Shown: piece by piece, positions 8,716-16,653 of the stretch | How the letters are laid out: each line of letters opens with the position of its first letter | Position numbering within the stretch: the first letter of the stretch is position 1 | Origin: Streptomyces drozdowiczii | GTDB lineage: Bacteria; Actinomycetota; Actinomycetes; Streptomycetales; Streptomycetaceae | Length of the DNA: 64,000 nucleotides | Assembly (NCBI RefSeq): GCF_026167665.1 | Contig: NZ_CP098740.1 | Location: 4,960,001-5,024,000 of the forward strand | Reading direction: 5' to 3' | Notes under the pieces: model-generated | The model's input: the letters and a program-made list of their open reading frames with translations, nothing else | Database searches by the model: none | Told to the model about the DNA's origin: nothing | Translations under genes and position numbers: made by a program

Positions 8716-8779
8716 CCCCTGGTCCTCGGCGAGCAGGACGCGGACGGACTTGGCCGGGGGTGCTCCTGAGGCATCTCGT

Positions 8780-10018
8780 TCACCGGCCCAGGTTAGGCGA
8801 GCAGCCCGGACCGTCCCCGGCTCCGGGCGCCGGAGTCGCGTCGGCGTCCTCCTCGCCGCTCGCGTCCACCGGAAGCTCCGCGGTCACCACGAACCCGCCG
8901 TCCGGGCCCGGGCCCGCCACCAGGGAGCCGCCCGCCGCCGCGAGCCGTTCGGTGAGCCCCTTCAGACCGGTGCCGCCGATGCCCGGGGTGGGCGCGGGGC
9001 CCTCGGTCCTGCCCCGGCCGTCGTCGGTCACCGTGAGCCGGACCTTCTCGCCGGTCCCGGTGACCTCGAACACGCAGCGCGTCGCCGTGGAGTGGCGCAC
9101 CACGTTGGTGACCGCCTCCCGCACCACCCAGCCCAGCAGTGCCTCGGTCTGCGGGGAGAACGGCGGCCCGGAGCGCCGGACGACCGGCTCGATCGCGGCG
9201 GCGGCCAGCGCGGACCTGGCCCGGTCCAGCTCGGTCGCGAGGCTGCCCTCGCGGTAACCGGTGACGGCCTCGCGGATCTCGGTGAGCGCCTGGCGCCCGA
9301 CGGACTCGATGTCGGCGACCTGGGACAGCGCCGCGTCCACATCGCGCGGGGCGAGCCGGCGCGCGGCCTCCGACTTCACCACGATGACCGAGAGCGTGTG
9401 GCCCAGCAGGTCGTGCAGATCGCGTGAGAAGCGCAGCCGCTCCCGCTCGACGGCGGCCCGGGCCAGCTCCTGCCGGGTGGCCCGCAGCTCCGTCACCGTC
9501 TCCGCCAGCCGCAGGATCGCCGAGGTCACGGCCCCGGAGATGAACGTCCCGTACCCCAGCGTCCACGGCGGCGAGGCGCTGTCGTCGCGCCAGACCGCGA
9601 CCGCGCACGCGGCGACCGCGAGCCCGAGCAGCCCGACCGCGAGCAGCCGGTGGCGCAGGACCGTGCCGGCGGCCAGCGAGAGCAGCGGGAAGAACAGCAG
9701 CCAGCTGCCCCCGTAACCGATGGCCAGGGCGAAGGTGACCGCGGCCAGCGCGCCCAGCAGGACGTACGTCACCGGGCTCTCGCGCTTCTCCTTGCTGAAG
9801 CCCCGGAACACCACCGAGATGTAGAGCGAGTTGAAGGCCAGCAGGCCGGCTCCGGCGATCCACGGGGTGGGGGTCTCGCCCTGGAAGAGGTTGGAGAAGG
9901 CGCCGAGCCCCATCAGCAGCCAGGGCAGCAGCGCGTACGGCGAGGGCGGGCCCGGCCTGCGGGCCTCCTTCCGCATCCGGCGGCGCTCCCTGAACGATGG
10001 TCGTCCGGTCCCCGGCAT
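8780..10018 (-). CDS. DesK-type sensor histidine kinase
   Basis: A 412-residue kinase with about five or six membrane helices (residues 28-170) and a HisKA_3 dimerisation/phosphotransfer box RDLHDLLGHTLS with phospho-acceptor His202. The C-terminal ATPase domain has an N box around REAVTNVVRHS and G-rich DDGRGR / GGTGLKGLTERL. Such kinases sense membrane state or drugs acting at the membrane and phosphorylate a NarL-type partner, here the next gene. I chose ATG 10018 because GGGAG lies five bases upstream. A GTG at 10033 overlaps the permease stop (GTGA) and is a real alternative. It is the third gene of a four-gene operon. Confidence 0.92.
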   Translation of the reverse strand: MPGTGRPSFRERRRMRKEARRPGPPSPYALLPWLLMGLGAFSNLFQGETPTPWIAGAGLLAFNSLYISVVFRGFSKEKRESPVTYVLLGALAAVTFALAIGYGGSWLLFFPLLSLAAGTVLRHRLLAVGLLGLAVAACAVAVWRDDSASPPWTLGYGTFISGAVTSAILRLAETVTELRATRQELARAAVERERLRFSRDLHDLLGHTLSVIVVKSEAARRLAPRDVDAALSQVADIESVGRQALTEIREAVTGYREGSLATELDRARSALAAAAIEPVVRRSGPPFSPQTEALLGWVVREAVTNVVRHSTATRCVFEVTGTGEKVRLTVTDDGRGRTEGPAPTPGIGGTGLKGLTERLAAAGGSLVAGPGPDGGFVVTAELPVDASGEEDADATPAPGAGDGPGCSPNLGR

Positions 10019-10029
10019 GTTCACTCCCG

Positions 10030-10749
10030 TCACACGGTCCTGGCGGACCGACGGTACGAGATCACCGCGTACGCGCCGAACAGCAGCAGCCACGCGGCGA
10101 GCACGCCTGTCGTCATGGCGCCCGGCGCGTGCCCGTCGGTCGTCGCCCAGCCCAGGTCCGCGAACCGGTTGGCCGGGGTGAACCGGCCGACCGAGCGCAG
10201 CCACTCGGGCAGCATCTCCAGCGGGAACCACAGCCCGCCGACGACGCCGAAGCCCATCAGGCAGGCGACGTTGACGACGCCGGTGCCCTGCGGGGTCAGC
10301 CGGTAGCCGTTGCCCAGGCCGAGCAGGGTGAAGGGCAGCGCGCCCAGCCACAGCAGCAGCACCAGCACCGCCCACTGCCAGGCCGCCATCCGCACCCCGT
10401 TGATCAGACCGCCGGCCAGCAGCACGGTGAGGATCACCGGCAGCACGGTCACCGATCCGCTGATCGCCCGGCCCACCACCGCGTGCGACGGGGAGAGCGG
10501 GGTGACCCTCAACTGCTGGAGCCAGCCGAGGGACTTGTCGGAGGCGACGCCCGTACCGATCGACATCGCGGAGCCGAGCGCGCCGTACGCGGCCATGCCG
10601 ACCATGGACGCAGTCTTCCAGCCGTCGGCGCCGTCGTCACCGATGTTGGTGAAGATCAGATACATCAGCACCGGCATGCCCGTGCCGAAGATCAGGAATC
10701 CGGCGTCACGCAGGGTCCGGCGCATTTCGAGCAGGATGTACGGGAACAT
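10030..10749 (-). CDS. ABC-2 type exporter permease
   Basis: A 239-residue membrane protein with six hydrophobic segments, preceded by a short amphipathic N-terminus (MFPYILLEMRRTLRD) as in ABC-2 permeases that pair with a separate ATPase. It would form the channel of a drug or lipid exporter in the inner membrane. Its ATG overlaps the stop of the ATPase gene (ATGA, 10749), and its own stop overlaps a possible GTG start of the kinase, so the operon is tightly coupled. This ABC-kinase-regulator order is common in Actinobacteria and usually means an exporter induced by the stress it relieves. Confidence 0.88.
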   Translation of the reverse strand: MFPYILLEMRRTLRDAGFLIFGTGMPVLMYLIFTNIGDDGADGWKTASMVGMAAYGALGSAMSIGTGVASDKSLGWLQQLRVTPLSPSHAVVGRAISGSVTVLPVILTVLLAGGLINGVRMAAWQWAVLVLLLWLGALPFTLLGLGNGYRLTPQGTGVVNVACLMGFGVVGGLWFPLEMLPEWLRSVGRFTPANRFADLGWATTDGHAPGAMTTGVLAAWLLLFGAYAVISYRRSARTV

Positions 10750-11708
10750 CAGACGGTCTCCTTCTCGGTGGCGGGCGCGGTCGTCGCGAGCACGGCGTCC
10801 CCGGGTGCCGTGAGCGCCAGGAAGGCGGTCTCCAGCGTGGCCCGGGAGACCTGGAGGCCCCGGACCAGGCCGAGGCGGGCCAGCTCCACGACCGTCGCGT
10901 CCGAGTCGTCGGTACGCAGCAGGGCGCGGTCGCCGGTCACCTCGACGGCGACGACACCGGGCAGCCGGTCCAGGCCCTCGGTGGAGCCGCCCGCGAGGTC
11001 GAACGAGACCTGGCTGTGCCCGGCCGCGTCCTTGATCGCCGCGCCGCTGCCGTCCGCGACGACCCGGCCCCGGTCGATGACGACGATCCGGTCCGCGTTC
11101 TCGTCGGCCTCCTCCAGATAGTGCGTGGAGAAGAGCACGGTGTTGCCGCGCCGGGCGTAGGCCCGCATCGACTCCCAGAACGCGCGCCGCCCCTCCACGT
11201 CCAGGGCGGCGGTCGGCTCGTCCAGCACGATCAGCTCGGGATTCCCGGCCAGCGCGACGGCGAACCGCACCCGCTGGGTCTGGCCGCCCGAGAGCTTGTC
11301 GATGCGCCGGTCCGCGTACTCCGTGACGCCCGCCAGGGCCAGCGCCTCGGCGACCGGCAGCGGGCGCGGATAGGTGGAGGCGACGAAGGAGACCAGCTCG
11401 CGCACGGTCACCCTGGGTATCGGCCGCCCCTCCTGGAGCATGGCGCCGACGAGCCCCGCCCGCACCGCCTGCTCGGGGGAGCGGCCCAGGACCCGCACGG
11501 CCCCCTCGTCCGGTGCGTTCAGCCCGAGCAGCAGCGAGATGGCGGTGGACTTTCCCGCCCCGTTGCGGCCCAGCAGGGCCACGGTCTCGCCGCGGCCGAT
11601 CCGTACGTCCACCCCGTCGACGGCCCGCACGCTCCGCCCGGCCCGCCCGAACGTCTTCACCGCCCCGGTGAAGACCACCGCGGCCTCGTCGTCCCTTGTC
11701 TGCGTCAT
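10749..11708 (-). CDS. ABC exporter ATP-binding protein
   Basis: A 319-residue ATPase with Walker A GRNGAGKST (about residue 50), the signature LSGGQTQRV, Walker B LIVLDEPTA and the switch His in STHYLEEA. The C-terminal 90 residues resemble the extra domain of drug-export ATPases. The ATG at 11708 begins MTQTRDDEA; the longer reading to 11774 crosses the regulatory palindrome and is unlikely. It is the first gene of the ABC/two-component operon. No clear ribosome site is visible, so the leader may be very short. Confidence 0.92.
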   Translation of the reverse strand: MTQTRDDEAAVVFTGAVKTFGRAGRSVRAVDGVDVRIGRGETVALLGRNGAGKSTAISLLLGLNAPDEGAVRVLGRSPEQAVRAGLVGAMLQEGRPIPRVTVRELVSFVASTYPRPLPVAEALALAGVTEYADRRIDKLSGGQTQRVRFAVALAGNPELIVLDEPTAALDVEGRRAFWESMRAYARRGNTVLFSTHYLEEADENADRIVVIDRGRVVADGSGAAIKDAAGHSQVSFDLAGGSTEGLDRLPGVVAVEVTGDRALLRTDDSDATVVELARLGLVRGLQVSRATLETAFLALTAPGDAVLATTAPATEKETV

Positions 11709-11760
11709 GTCTACGACGTTACGCAGCGTGAGTATGCGGCGGCAGATGTGTATGTACTGG

Positions 11761-11788
11761 GTCCGCCATGACATATGTCATCGCGGAC
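11761..11788. promoter_or_regulatory. 28-nt palindrome, probable response-regulator operator
   Basis: The centre ATGACATATGTCAT is a perfect 14-bp palindrome. It is flanked on both sides by one mismatched base and then GTCCGC/GCGGAC, making a 28-nt nearly perfect dyad. It lies 53-80 bases upstream of the ATPase start. LuxR/NarL-type regulators of the DesR class bind such TGAC/GTCA dyads, so this is the natural site for autoregulation by the response regulator encoded in the same operon. That link is inference. Confidence 0.6.
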
Positions 11789-11827
11789 GCGGAGGGTCCG
11801 GATCCGGTCGCTCCCGTGGGCGGACAG

Positions 11828-11878
11828 AGCGGTGCCCCCGCTGCCCGGGATGGTCTCCCGGGCAGCGGGGGCACCGCT
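11828..11878. terminator. 23-bp perfect hairpin, terminator of the 58-residue gene
   Basis: Arms 11828-11850 and 11856-11878 are perfectly complementary around a 5-nt loop (TGGTC). It lies 21 bases past the stop of the small minus-strand gene at 11900. No U-tract follows, as is common for Streptomyces terminators. It also shields the ABC operon promoter region from read-through. Confidence 0.75.
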
Positions 11879-11899
11879 TTCCCCTCCTCGATACGGCGG

Positions 11900-12076
11900 T
11901 CAGGCCGCCGCGACGCCGCTCTCCTCGGCGGGGCGGCGATGACGGCCGGCCGGCGTTGCCGCCGTGTCGTCCGTCGCCACACCCCCTCGGTGCTTGCCGG
12001 AGCCGCCGGCGTCGCCCCGCTGTGCGTCCGCCGCGGGCGGGAACGTCTGGGTCGTGTCGGTGCGGGCTTCAGACAT
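11900..12076 (-). CDS. Small hypothetical protein (58 residues)
   Basis: The predicted product starts MSEARTDTTQTFPPA and ends in two basic motifs, GKHRGG and GRHRRPAEE, separated by an Ala/Thr linker. It has no membrane segment, signal peptide or Cys. The basic GKHRG...GRHRRP pattern looks conserved rather than random, and a strong hairpin follows the stop, both supporting a real gene. The ATG at 12076 has GGGGTG about nine bases upstream. The 121 bases before it hold a distant pair of 7-nt arms (CCGACCG/CGGTCGG) that may fold in the leader. Function unknown. Confidence 0.5.
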   Translation of the reverse strand: MSEARTDTTQTFPPAADAQRGDAGGSGKHRGGVATDDTAATPAGRHRRPAEESGVAAA

Positions 12077-12197
12077 GTGGGAAGTCACCCCGTTGTGATC
12101 GCTTACGTGTGTGCCGACCGGAACGTCACGCCGCCGCAGGCCCGGGAAAGGCCACGGTCGGTGACCAAGACACACGGTGCGTGAGCCCGGCCCCAGC

Positions 12198-13517
12198 CTA
12201 GTCAGGGGTCGTACGCCCCACGAGTGGCGCCTGCCCCAGAGGAACCGGTGTACACACTGGAGGATTCATCGATGGCGCGGAAGGTTGCCTACCATTTACG
12301 TCGCCCGCGCACTCCGCCTCCTCCGGCATCTCCAGCAGGGCCACCGCGCACGCCGTGTCCCCGTCCGCGTACGGAAGTTTGAGCACCCCGTCGCGCGACC
12401 AGACCCCGCTGCCCGCCAGCCAACCCCCGGGCGCCGCGAGCTGGTGCAGCCGGCGGCCCGACGGTCGCCACAGGCCGATCCAGCTGCCCGCCGCCCCGTC
12501 GATCCGGAGGGCCACCGCACAGCTCTCCGGCATCAGCATCTGCCCCGGCTGCACGGCGAACGGCTCCACCGAGCAGCCCGGCAGTCGCAGGCACTCCGGG
12601 AACCGTACGGGCAGGCAGCTGCCGAGCACCCCCCAGCCGAGCCGGTCGTGGCCGGGCGCGTCCGAGCGGATCAGCAGCAGACCGCTGTCCGGGTCCGCGA
12701 GCAGCAGCCGGTCGTCGCTCTCCGGCGCGATCTGGAGCAGCGGCGTCATCTCGGCGCCCCGCCCCAGGTCCACCGCGACGCTCTTCACGGGGCCGCCCCC
12801 GGCCGGTTCGCGGTCCAGGGCCAGCAGCCGGCCGGCCCGGTCCAGCCAGACGCCGCCGGAGCACCGCCCCGGCAGGTCCGCGAGGTGCTCGGGCCCGGAC
12901 GCCCCGCCCGCCACCCGCCACAGCTCGGTGGAGTACGCGCCGACCGCCAGGGCGTACGCGCTCACCCCGTCCGGCGACGGCGGCAGCAGCGTGAGCGCGT
13001 CCCGCTCGACCGCCCCGAGCAGCAGCTCGCCGGTGCCGGGGCCGGTCGGATAGAGCAGCGAGAAGGTGTGCCGCTCGGCGACCCGGCGCCGGATCAGCAC
13101 CCGCCCGTCGGCGAGCGGCACCACCTGCGCCTCGGCCTCCTCCGGCTGGTCGGTGGGCAGCGGCACGGCGTACGGCTCGGGCCCGTCGAGCGTCCAGCGC
13201 TCGGCGTACCAGGCGGTGTCGGCGCCGGGCACCGGGGCGGCGGTGAGCCGGGCGCCGTACGCGCCGTCGGCGGTGAGCGTGAAGGGGGGCAGAACCGTTT
13301 CGGCGGGGGAGTGCGCCTCGGCTGCGGCGGCCGGTGCGAGCGCCCCCGGCGCCGGGGCGTCTTCCGCCGGGGCGCTCCCCGCCGGGGCGCCCTCCGCGGG
13401 GCCGGTCTCCGTGACGGCCTCCGCGCGGCCGCCCGGATCGGGCTCCGGCTCCGGTTCCGGCTCCGCCGACCCGCCGTCACCCGTCATGGTCCCGTCCTCG
13501 ATGGCACAGGCAGTCAT
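12198..13517 (-). CDS. Hypothetical protein, probable beta-propeller-like
   Basis: A 439-residue protein with an acidic/Pro/Ala low-complexity N-terminus (about residues 10-75, including alternating Pro-Glu) and then several repeats of short beta strands ending in Trp or Leu (VWLDRAGRLLALDRE, LWRPSGRRLHQL). These suggest a beta-propeller scaffold. No signal peptide, catalytic motif or membrane helix is visible. I chose ATG 13517 because a near-perfect Shine-Dalgarno GGAGGTGA lies seven bases upstream; a GTG at 13556 is possible but lacks one. It is divergent from the Nif3-like gene. I do not recognise a function. Confidence 0.7.
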   Translation of the reverse strand: MTACAIEDGTMTGDGGSAEPEPEPEPDPGGRAEAVTETGPAEGAPAGSAPAEDAPAPGALAPAAAAEAHSPAETVLPPFTLTADGAYGARLTAAPVPGADTAWYAERWTLDGPEPYAVPLPTDQPEEAEAQVVPLADGRVLIRRRVAERHTFSLLYPTGPGTGELLLGAVERDALTLLPPSPDGVSAYALAVGAYSTELWRVAGGASGPEHLADLPGRCSGGVWLDRAGRLLALDREPAGGGPVKSVAVDLGRGAEMTPLLQIAPESDDRLLLADPDSGLLLIRSDAPGHDRLGWGVLGSCLPVRFPECLRLPGCSVEPFAVQPGQMLMPESCAVALRIDGAAGSWIGLWRPSGRRLHQLAAPGGWLAGSGVWSRDGVLKLPYADGDTACAVALLEMPEEAECAGDVNGRQPSAPSMNPPVCTPVPLGQAPLVGRTTPD

Positions 13518-13715
13518 CGACTCATCACCTCCGGCAACCGAAGCTAGTTTTCGCACTTCCAGCCGAACAACACGACCTCCCCCACTTCACACATAAGGGT
13601 GGTGATGGCCGGATTTCGCTGTGCGACCGAGGGTGCGTGTGCTGTACGGGGCCGAGCCGCGGGCGGCCCGTTCCCGGGGCTTCCCGGGGCGCGGCGGGCA
13701 GGTAGCCTTTCCTCC

Positions 13716-14552
13716 GTGCCCCGTCTGTCTGAAGTCATCTCCGAGCTCGACGCCCTCTGGCCGCCCGAGCGGGCCGAAGGATGGGACGCGGTCGGCACCG
13801 TCTGCGGTGATCCGGACGCCGAGATCCACCGGGTGCTCTTCGCCGTCGATCCCGTCCAGGAGATCGCCGACGAGGCGAAGAAGCTGGGCGCGCACCTGAT
13901 CGTGACCCACCACCCGCTCTATCTGCGCGGTACGACGACGGTCGCGGCGGACACCTTCAAGGGCCGCGTCGTGCACACGCTGATCCGCGAGGACATCGCG
14001 CTGCACGTCGCCCACACCAACGCCGACACCGCCGACCCCGGGGTCTCCGACGCCCTGGCCGCCGCCCTCGACCTGCGCGTCGAGCGCCCCCTGGTCCCGG
14101 ACGCGACGGACCCGGCCGGCCGCCGGGGGCTCGGCCGGATCTGCGTGCTCGACCACCCCGAGACCCTGGCCGCGTTCGCCGCCCGCGCCGCCGCCCGGCT
14201 GCCCGCCACCGCGCAGGGCATCCGCCTGGCCGGCGACCCGGAGGCGCCGGTGCGCACCGTCGCGGTGAGCGGTGGTTCCGGCGACAGCCTCTTCGACGCG
14301 GTACGCGCCGCCGGTGTGGACGCCTTCCTCACCGCCGACCTGCGCCACCACCCGGCCTCCGAGGCCACCCAGCACTCGCCGCTCGGCCTGGTCGATGCCG
14401 CACACTGGGCCACCGAGTGGCCGTGGTGCGAGCAGGCCGCCGCGCAGCTCGAAGCGATTTCCGACCGCCTCGGATGGGACCTGAGGGTCCACGTCTCGAA
14501 GCAGGTCACCGACCCCTGGACCGCCCACCACTCTTCTGGAGCCCCCAACTGA
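13716..14552 (+). CDS. Nif3-like dinuclear metal-centre hexameric protein
   Basis: A 278-residue Nif3/YbgI-family protein. The first metal-binding element THHPLYL (His65-His66) and the Asp104 region (HTNADTADPG) are present. The second half holds TADLRHHPASEA and a conserved VDAAHWATEW, where the last metal ligands sit. The family forms toroidal hexamers with a two-metal site; proposed roles include GTP cyclohydrolase-like hydrolysis and metal handling, and none is settled. The GTG at 13716 gives a standard N-terminus (MPRLSEVISELD). It is the first of three overlapping genes, followed by the zinc-ribbon protein and RNase HI/phosphatase, an order I know to be conserved in Actinobacteria. Confidence 0.88.
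   Translation: MPRLSEVISELDALWPPERAEGWDAVGTVCGDPDAEIHRVLFAVDPVQEIADEAKKLGAHLIVTHHPLYLRGTTTVAADTFKGRVVHTLIREDIALHVAHTNADTADPGVSDALAAALDLRVERPLVPDATDPAGRRGLGRICVLDHPETLAAFAARAAARLPATAQGIRLAGDPEAPVRTVAVSGGSGDSLFDAVRAAGVDAFLTADLRHHPASEATQHSPLGLVDAAHWATEWPWCEQAAAQLEAISDRLGWDLRVHVSKQVTDPWTAHHSSGAPN
14538..14551 (+). promoter_or_regulatory. Ribosome site and CTG start coupled to the Nif3 stop
   Basis: GGAG (14538-14541) stands seven bases before CTG (14549-14551), and this CTG shares two bases with the TGA stop of the Nif3-like gene. No ATG, GTG or TTG in this frame lies nearby; the nearest upstream one (14417) would create a 136-base overlap and an Arg/Pro-rich extension. Confidence 0.6.
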
Positions 14553-15292
14553 ACGCCGCGCCCGCCGACCAGATCCGACTTCTCGACGTCCAGGCGCTCG
14601 ACCAGCGCCTCTCCCAGCTCGCGCACCGCCGCAAGTCCCTGCCCGAGCACGCCGAGATCGAGTCGCTGACGGCCGACCTCGCCCAGCTCCGCGACCTGCT
14701 CGTCGCCTCCACCACCGAGGAGAGCGACACCGCCCGCGAGCAGACCAAGGCCGAGCAGGACGTCGACCAGGTCCGCCAGCGCGCCGCCCGCGACCAGCAG
14801 CGCCTGGACTCCGGCGCGGTCACCTCACCGAAGGACCTGGAGAGCCTCCAGCGCGAGATCACCTCGCTCGCCAAGCGCCAGGGCGACCTGGAGGACGTGG
14901 TCCTGGAGGTCATGGAGCGCCGCGAGTCCGCGCAGGAGCGCGTCGCGGAGCTGACCGACCGGGTCGCCGCCGTGCAGGCCAAGGTGGACGACGCCACCGC
15001 CCGCCGCGACGCCGCCACCCAGGAGCTCGACACGGAGGCCGCCTCGGTCACCAAGGAGCGCGAGGTCGTCGCCGGTTCGGTCCCCGCCGACCTGCTGAAG
15101 CTGTACGACAAGCTCCGCGTCCAGCAGGGCGGGGTGGGCGCCGCCCGCCTCTACCAGCGCCGCTGCGAGGGCTGCCGCCTTGAGCTGAACATCACCGAGA
15201 TCAACGACGTGAAGGCCGCGTCCCCCGACACGGTGCTGCGCTGCGAGAACTGCCGCCGCATCCTGGTCCGCACCGCCGACTCGGGCCTGTAG
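14549..15292 (+). CDS. Zinc-ribbon domain protein with long coiled coil (C4-type)
   Basis: The 247-residue product begins (L/M)NAAPADQIRLLDVQALDQRL. About residues 10-180 form a long antiparallel coiled coil rich in Glu, Gln and Arg. The C-terminal 45 residues carry a four-cysteine zinc ribbon, CEGCRLEL...CENCRRIL. Homologues such as those in Mycobacterium and Chlamydia are thought to bind nucleic acid; the exact role is unknown. The apparent start is CTG (see the separate site). Its stop TAG overlaps the GTG of the RNase HI gene, so all three genes of the operon are translationally coupled. Confidence 0.85.
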   Translation: MNAAPADQIRLLDVQALDQRLSQLAHRRKSLPEHAEIESLTADLAQLRDLLVASTTEESDTAREQTKAEQDVDQVRQRAARDQQRLDSGAVTSPKDLESLQREITSLAKRQGDLEDVVLEVMERRESAQERVAELTDRVAAVQAKVDDATARRDAATQELDTEAASVTKEREVVAGSVPADLLKLYDKLRVQQGGVGAARLYQRRCEGCRLELNITEINDVKAASPDTVLRCENCRRILVRTADSGL

Positions 15293-16461
15293 TGAGCCTG
15301 CCGCGCCGGTTTGTTGTCGAGGCCGACGGCGGCTCCCGGGGCAACCCGGGCCCCGCCGGCTACGGCGCGGTCGTCATCGACCCGGACACCGGCGAGACGC
15401 TGGCCGAGACCGCCGAGTACATCGGCGTCGCGACCAACAACGTCGCCGAGTACAGGGGCCTCGTCGCGGGCCTCCGCGCGGTGGGCGCCCTGCTCGCGGA
15501 CGGCCCGGTGGGCACCGTGGTCCAGGTGCGCGTCCGGATGGACTCCAAGCTCGTCGTGGAGCAGATGTCGGGCCGCTGGAAGATCAAGCACCCGGACATG
15601 AAGCCGCTCGCGGCCGAGGCGGCGGCGGTCCTGCCCGGCGCGGACATCAGCTACGAGTGGATCCCGCGCGAGCGGAACAAGCACGCCGACCGGCTGGCCA
15701 ACGAGGCGATGGACGCGGGCCGCCGCGGCGACCGCTGGGACCCCTCGGCCTCCACGGCCGCCCTGGACACCCCACGCGCCCCGGTGGCCGCCGACCCCGT
15801 CACCCCGCAGGTGGGCTGGGGTTCGGCGCCCGACCTGGGCGCGCCCGCCACCCTCCTCCTGCTGCGGCACGGCGAGACGGCCCTCACCCCGCAGAAGCGG
15901 TTCTCCGGAAGCGGCGGCACCGACCCCGCGCTCTCCCCGGCGGGCCTGGAGCAGGCCGAGCGCGCGGCCACGGCGTTCGCGGCGCTCGGCACCGTGGAGG
16001 AGATCGTCAGCTCACCGCTGCGCCGCTGCCGCGAGACGGCCGGGGCGGTCGCGGCCCGGCTCGGCCTGGAGGTCCGGATCGAGGACGGGCTGCGCGAGAC
16101 GGACTTCGGTGCCTGGGAAGGGCTCACGTTCGGCGAGGTCGGGGAGCGGTACGGGGACGACCTGGACGCCTGGCTCGCCTCCCCGGACGCGGCCCCCACG
16201 GGCGGCGGCGAGAGCTTCACGGAGGTAGCCGAGCGCGTGTCGGCCGCCCGGGACGCCCTCGTCACGCGTTACGCGGGCCGCACGGTCCTCGTCGTCACGC
16301 ACGTCACCCCGATCAAGACCCTGGTCCGGCTCGCCCTGGGGGCGCCCCCGGAGGCGCTGTTCCGCATGGAGCTGTCGGCGGCGTCCGTCTCGTCCGTCGC
16401 GTACTACGCCGACGGCAACGCCTCCGTACGCCTGCTGAACGACACGTCCCACCTGCGATAA
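15292..16461 (+). CDS. Bifunctional RNase HI / acid phosphatase (CobC-like)
   Basis: A 389-residue fusion. Residues 5-140 form an RNase HI domain with acidic active-site residues Asp12, Glu53, Asp84 and Asp133, which cuts RNA in RNA-DNA hybrids. Residues 185-385 form a histidine phosphatase domain with LLRHGET (phospho-His193) and a second His in VVTHVTP. The same fusion has been characterised in Streptomyces coelicolor (SCO2299) and Mycobacterium tuberculosis (Rv2228c), where both activities exist. A Pro/Ala linker joins the domains. The GTG start overlaps the stop of the zinc-ribbon gene by one base. A strong terminator follows. Confidence 0.93.
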   Translation: MSLPRRFVVEADGGSRGNPGPAGYGAVVIDPDTGETLAETAEYIGVATNNVAEYRGLVAGLRAVGALLADGPVGTVVQVRVRMDSKLVVEQMSGRWKIKHPDMKPLAAEAAAVLPGADISYEWIPRERNKHADRLANEAMDAGRRGDRWDPSASTAALDTPRAPVAADPVTPQVGWGSAPDLGAPATLLLLRHGETALTPQKRFSGSGGTDPALSPAGLEQAERAATAFAALGTVEEIVSSPLRRCRETAGAVAARLGLEVRIEDGLRETDFGAWEGLTFGEVGERYGDDLDAWLASPDAAPTGGGESFTEVAERVSAARDALVTRYAGRTVLVVTHVTPIKTLVRLALGAPPEALFRMELSAASVSSVAYYADGNASVRLLNDTSHLR

Positions 16462-16477
16462 GGGCACCGGGACAGCA

Positions 16478-16516
16478 CTCGGCCCCACCGGCGGGGGGAA
16501 GGCCGGTGGGGCCGAG
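16478..16516. terminator. Terminator between RNase HI/phosphatase and KDPG aldolase genes
   Basis: A 15-bp perfect stem (16478-16492 with 16502-16516, CTCGGCCCCACCGGC and complement) with a 9-nt loop lies 17 bases after the phosphatase stop. It has no U-tract. The facing gene ends at 16654, so it may serve both directions. Confidence 0.8.
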
Positions 16517-16653
16517 GCGGTTCCGGCGGGTCGGGGGATTACCGGCCGGAACCCGGGTCACCCGGCGTGCGGGCTACGTCCCCTACAAGGGTCGTGCCCC
16601 GAATACCGGGGAGCATGCACGGCGGTCCGCGACGGGTTCCCCCGCCGCCCCGC

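Noticed and set aside
8711..8774. ATG at 8774 as an ordinary start of the response regulator
   Set aside because: In the sequence as given it reads a short peptide ending in TGA and never enters the receiver frame; it works only if one base is added.
8785..8803. A partial iron-box-like sequence (AGGTTAGGC) between the sensor kinase and regulator genes
   Set aside because: It lies inside the end of the kinase coding sequence, matches only about 11 of 19 positions, and is within an operon rather than at a promoter.
12077..12197. A riboswitch in the leader of the small 58-residue gene
   Set aside because: A pair of 7-nt arms is visible, but I could not match any known riboswitch core.
14417..14548. 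An upstream start for the zinc-ribbon gene
   Set aside because: It would overlap the Nif3 gene by 136 bases and add an Arg/Pro-rich extension typical of reading a gene in the wrong frame.
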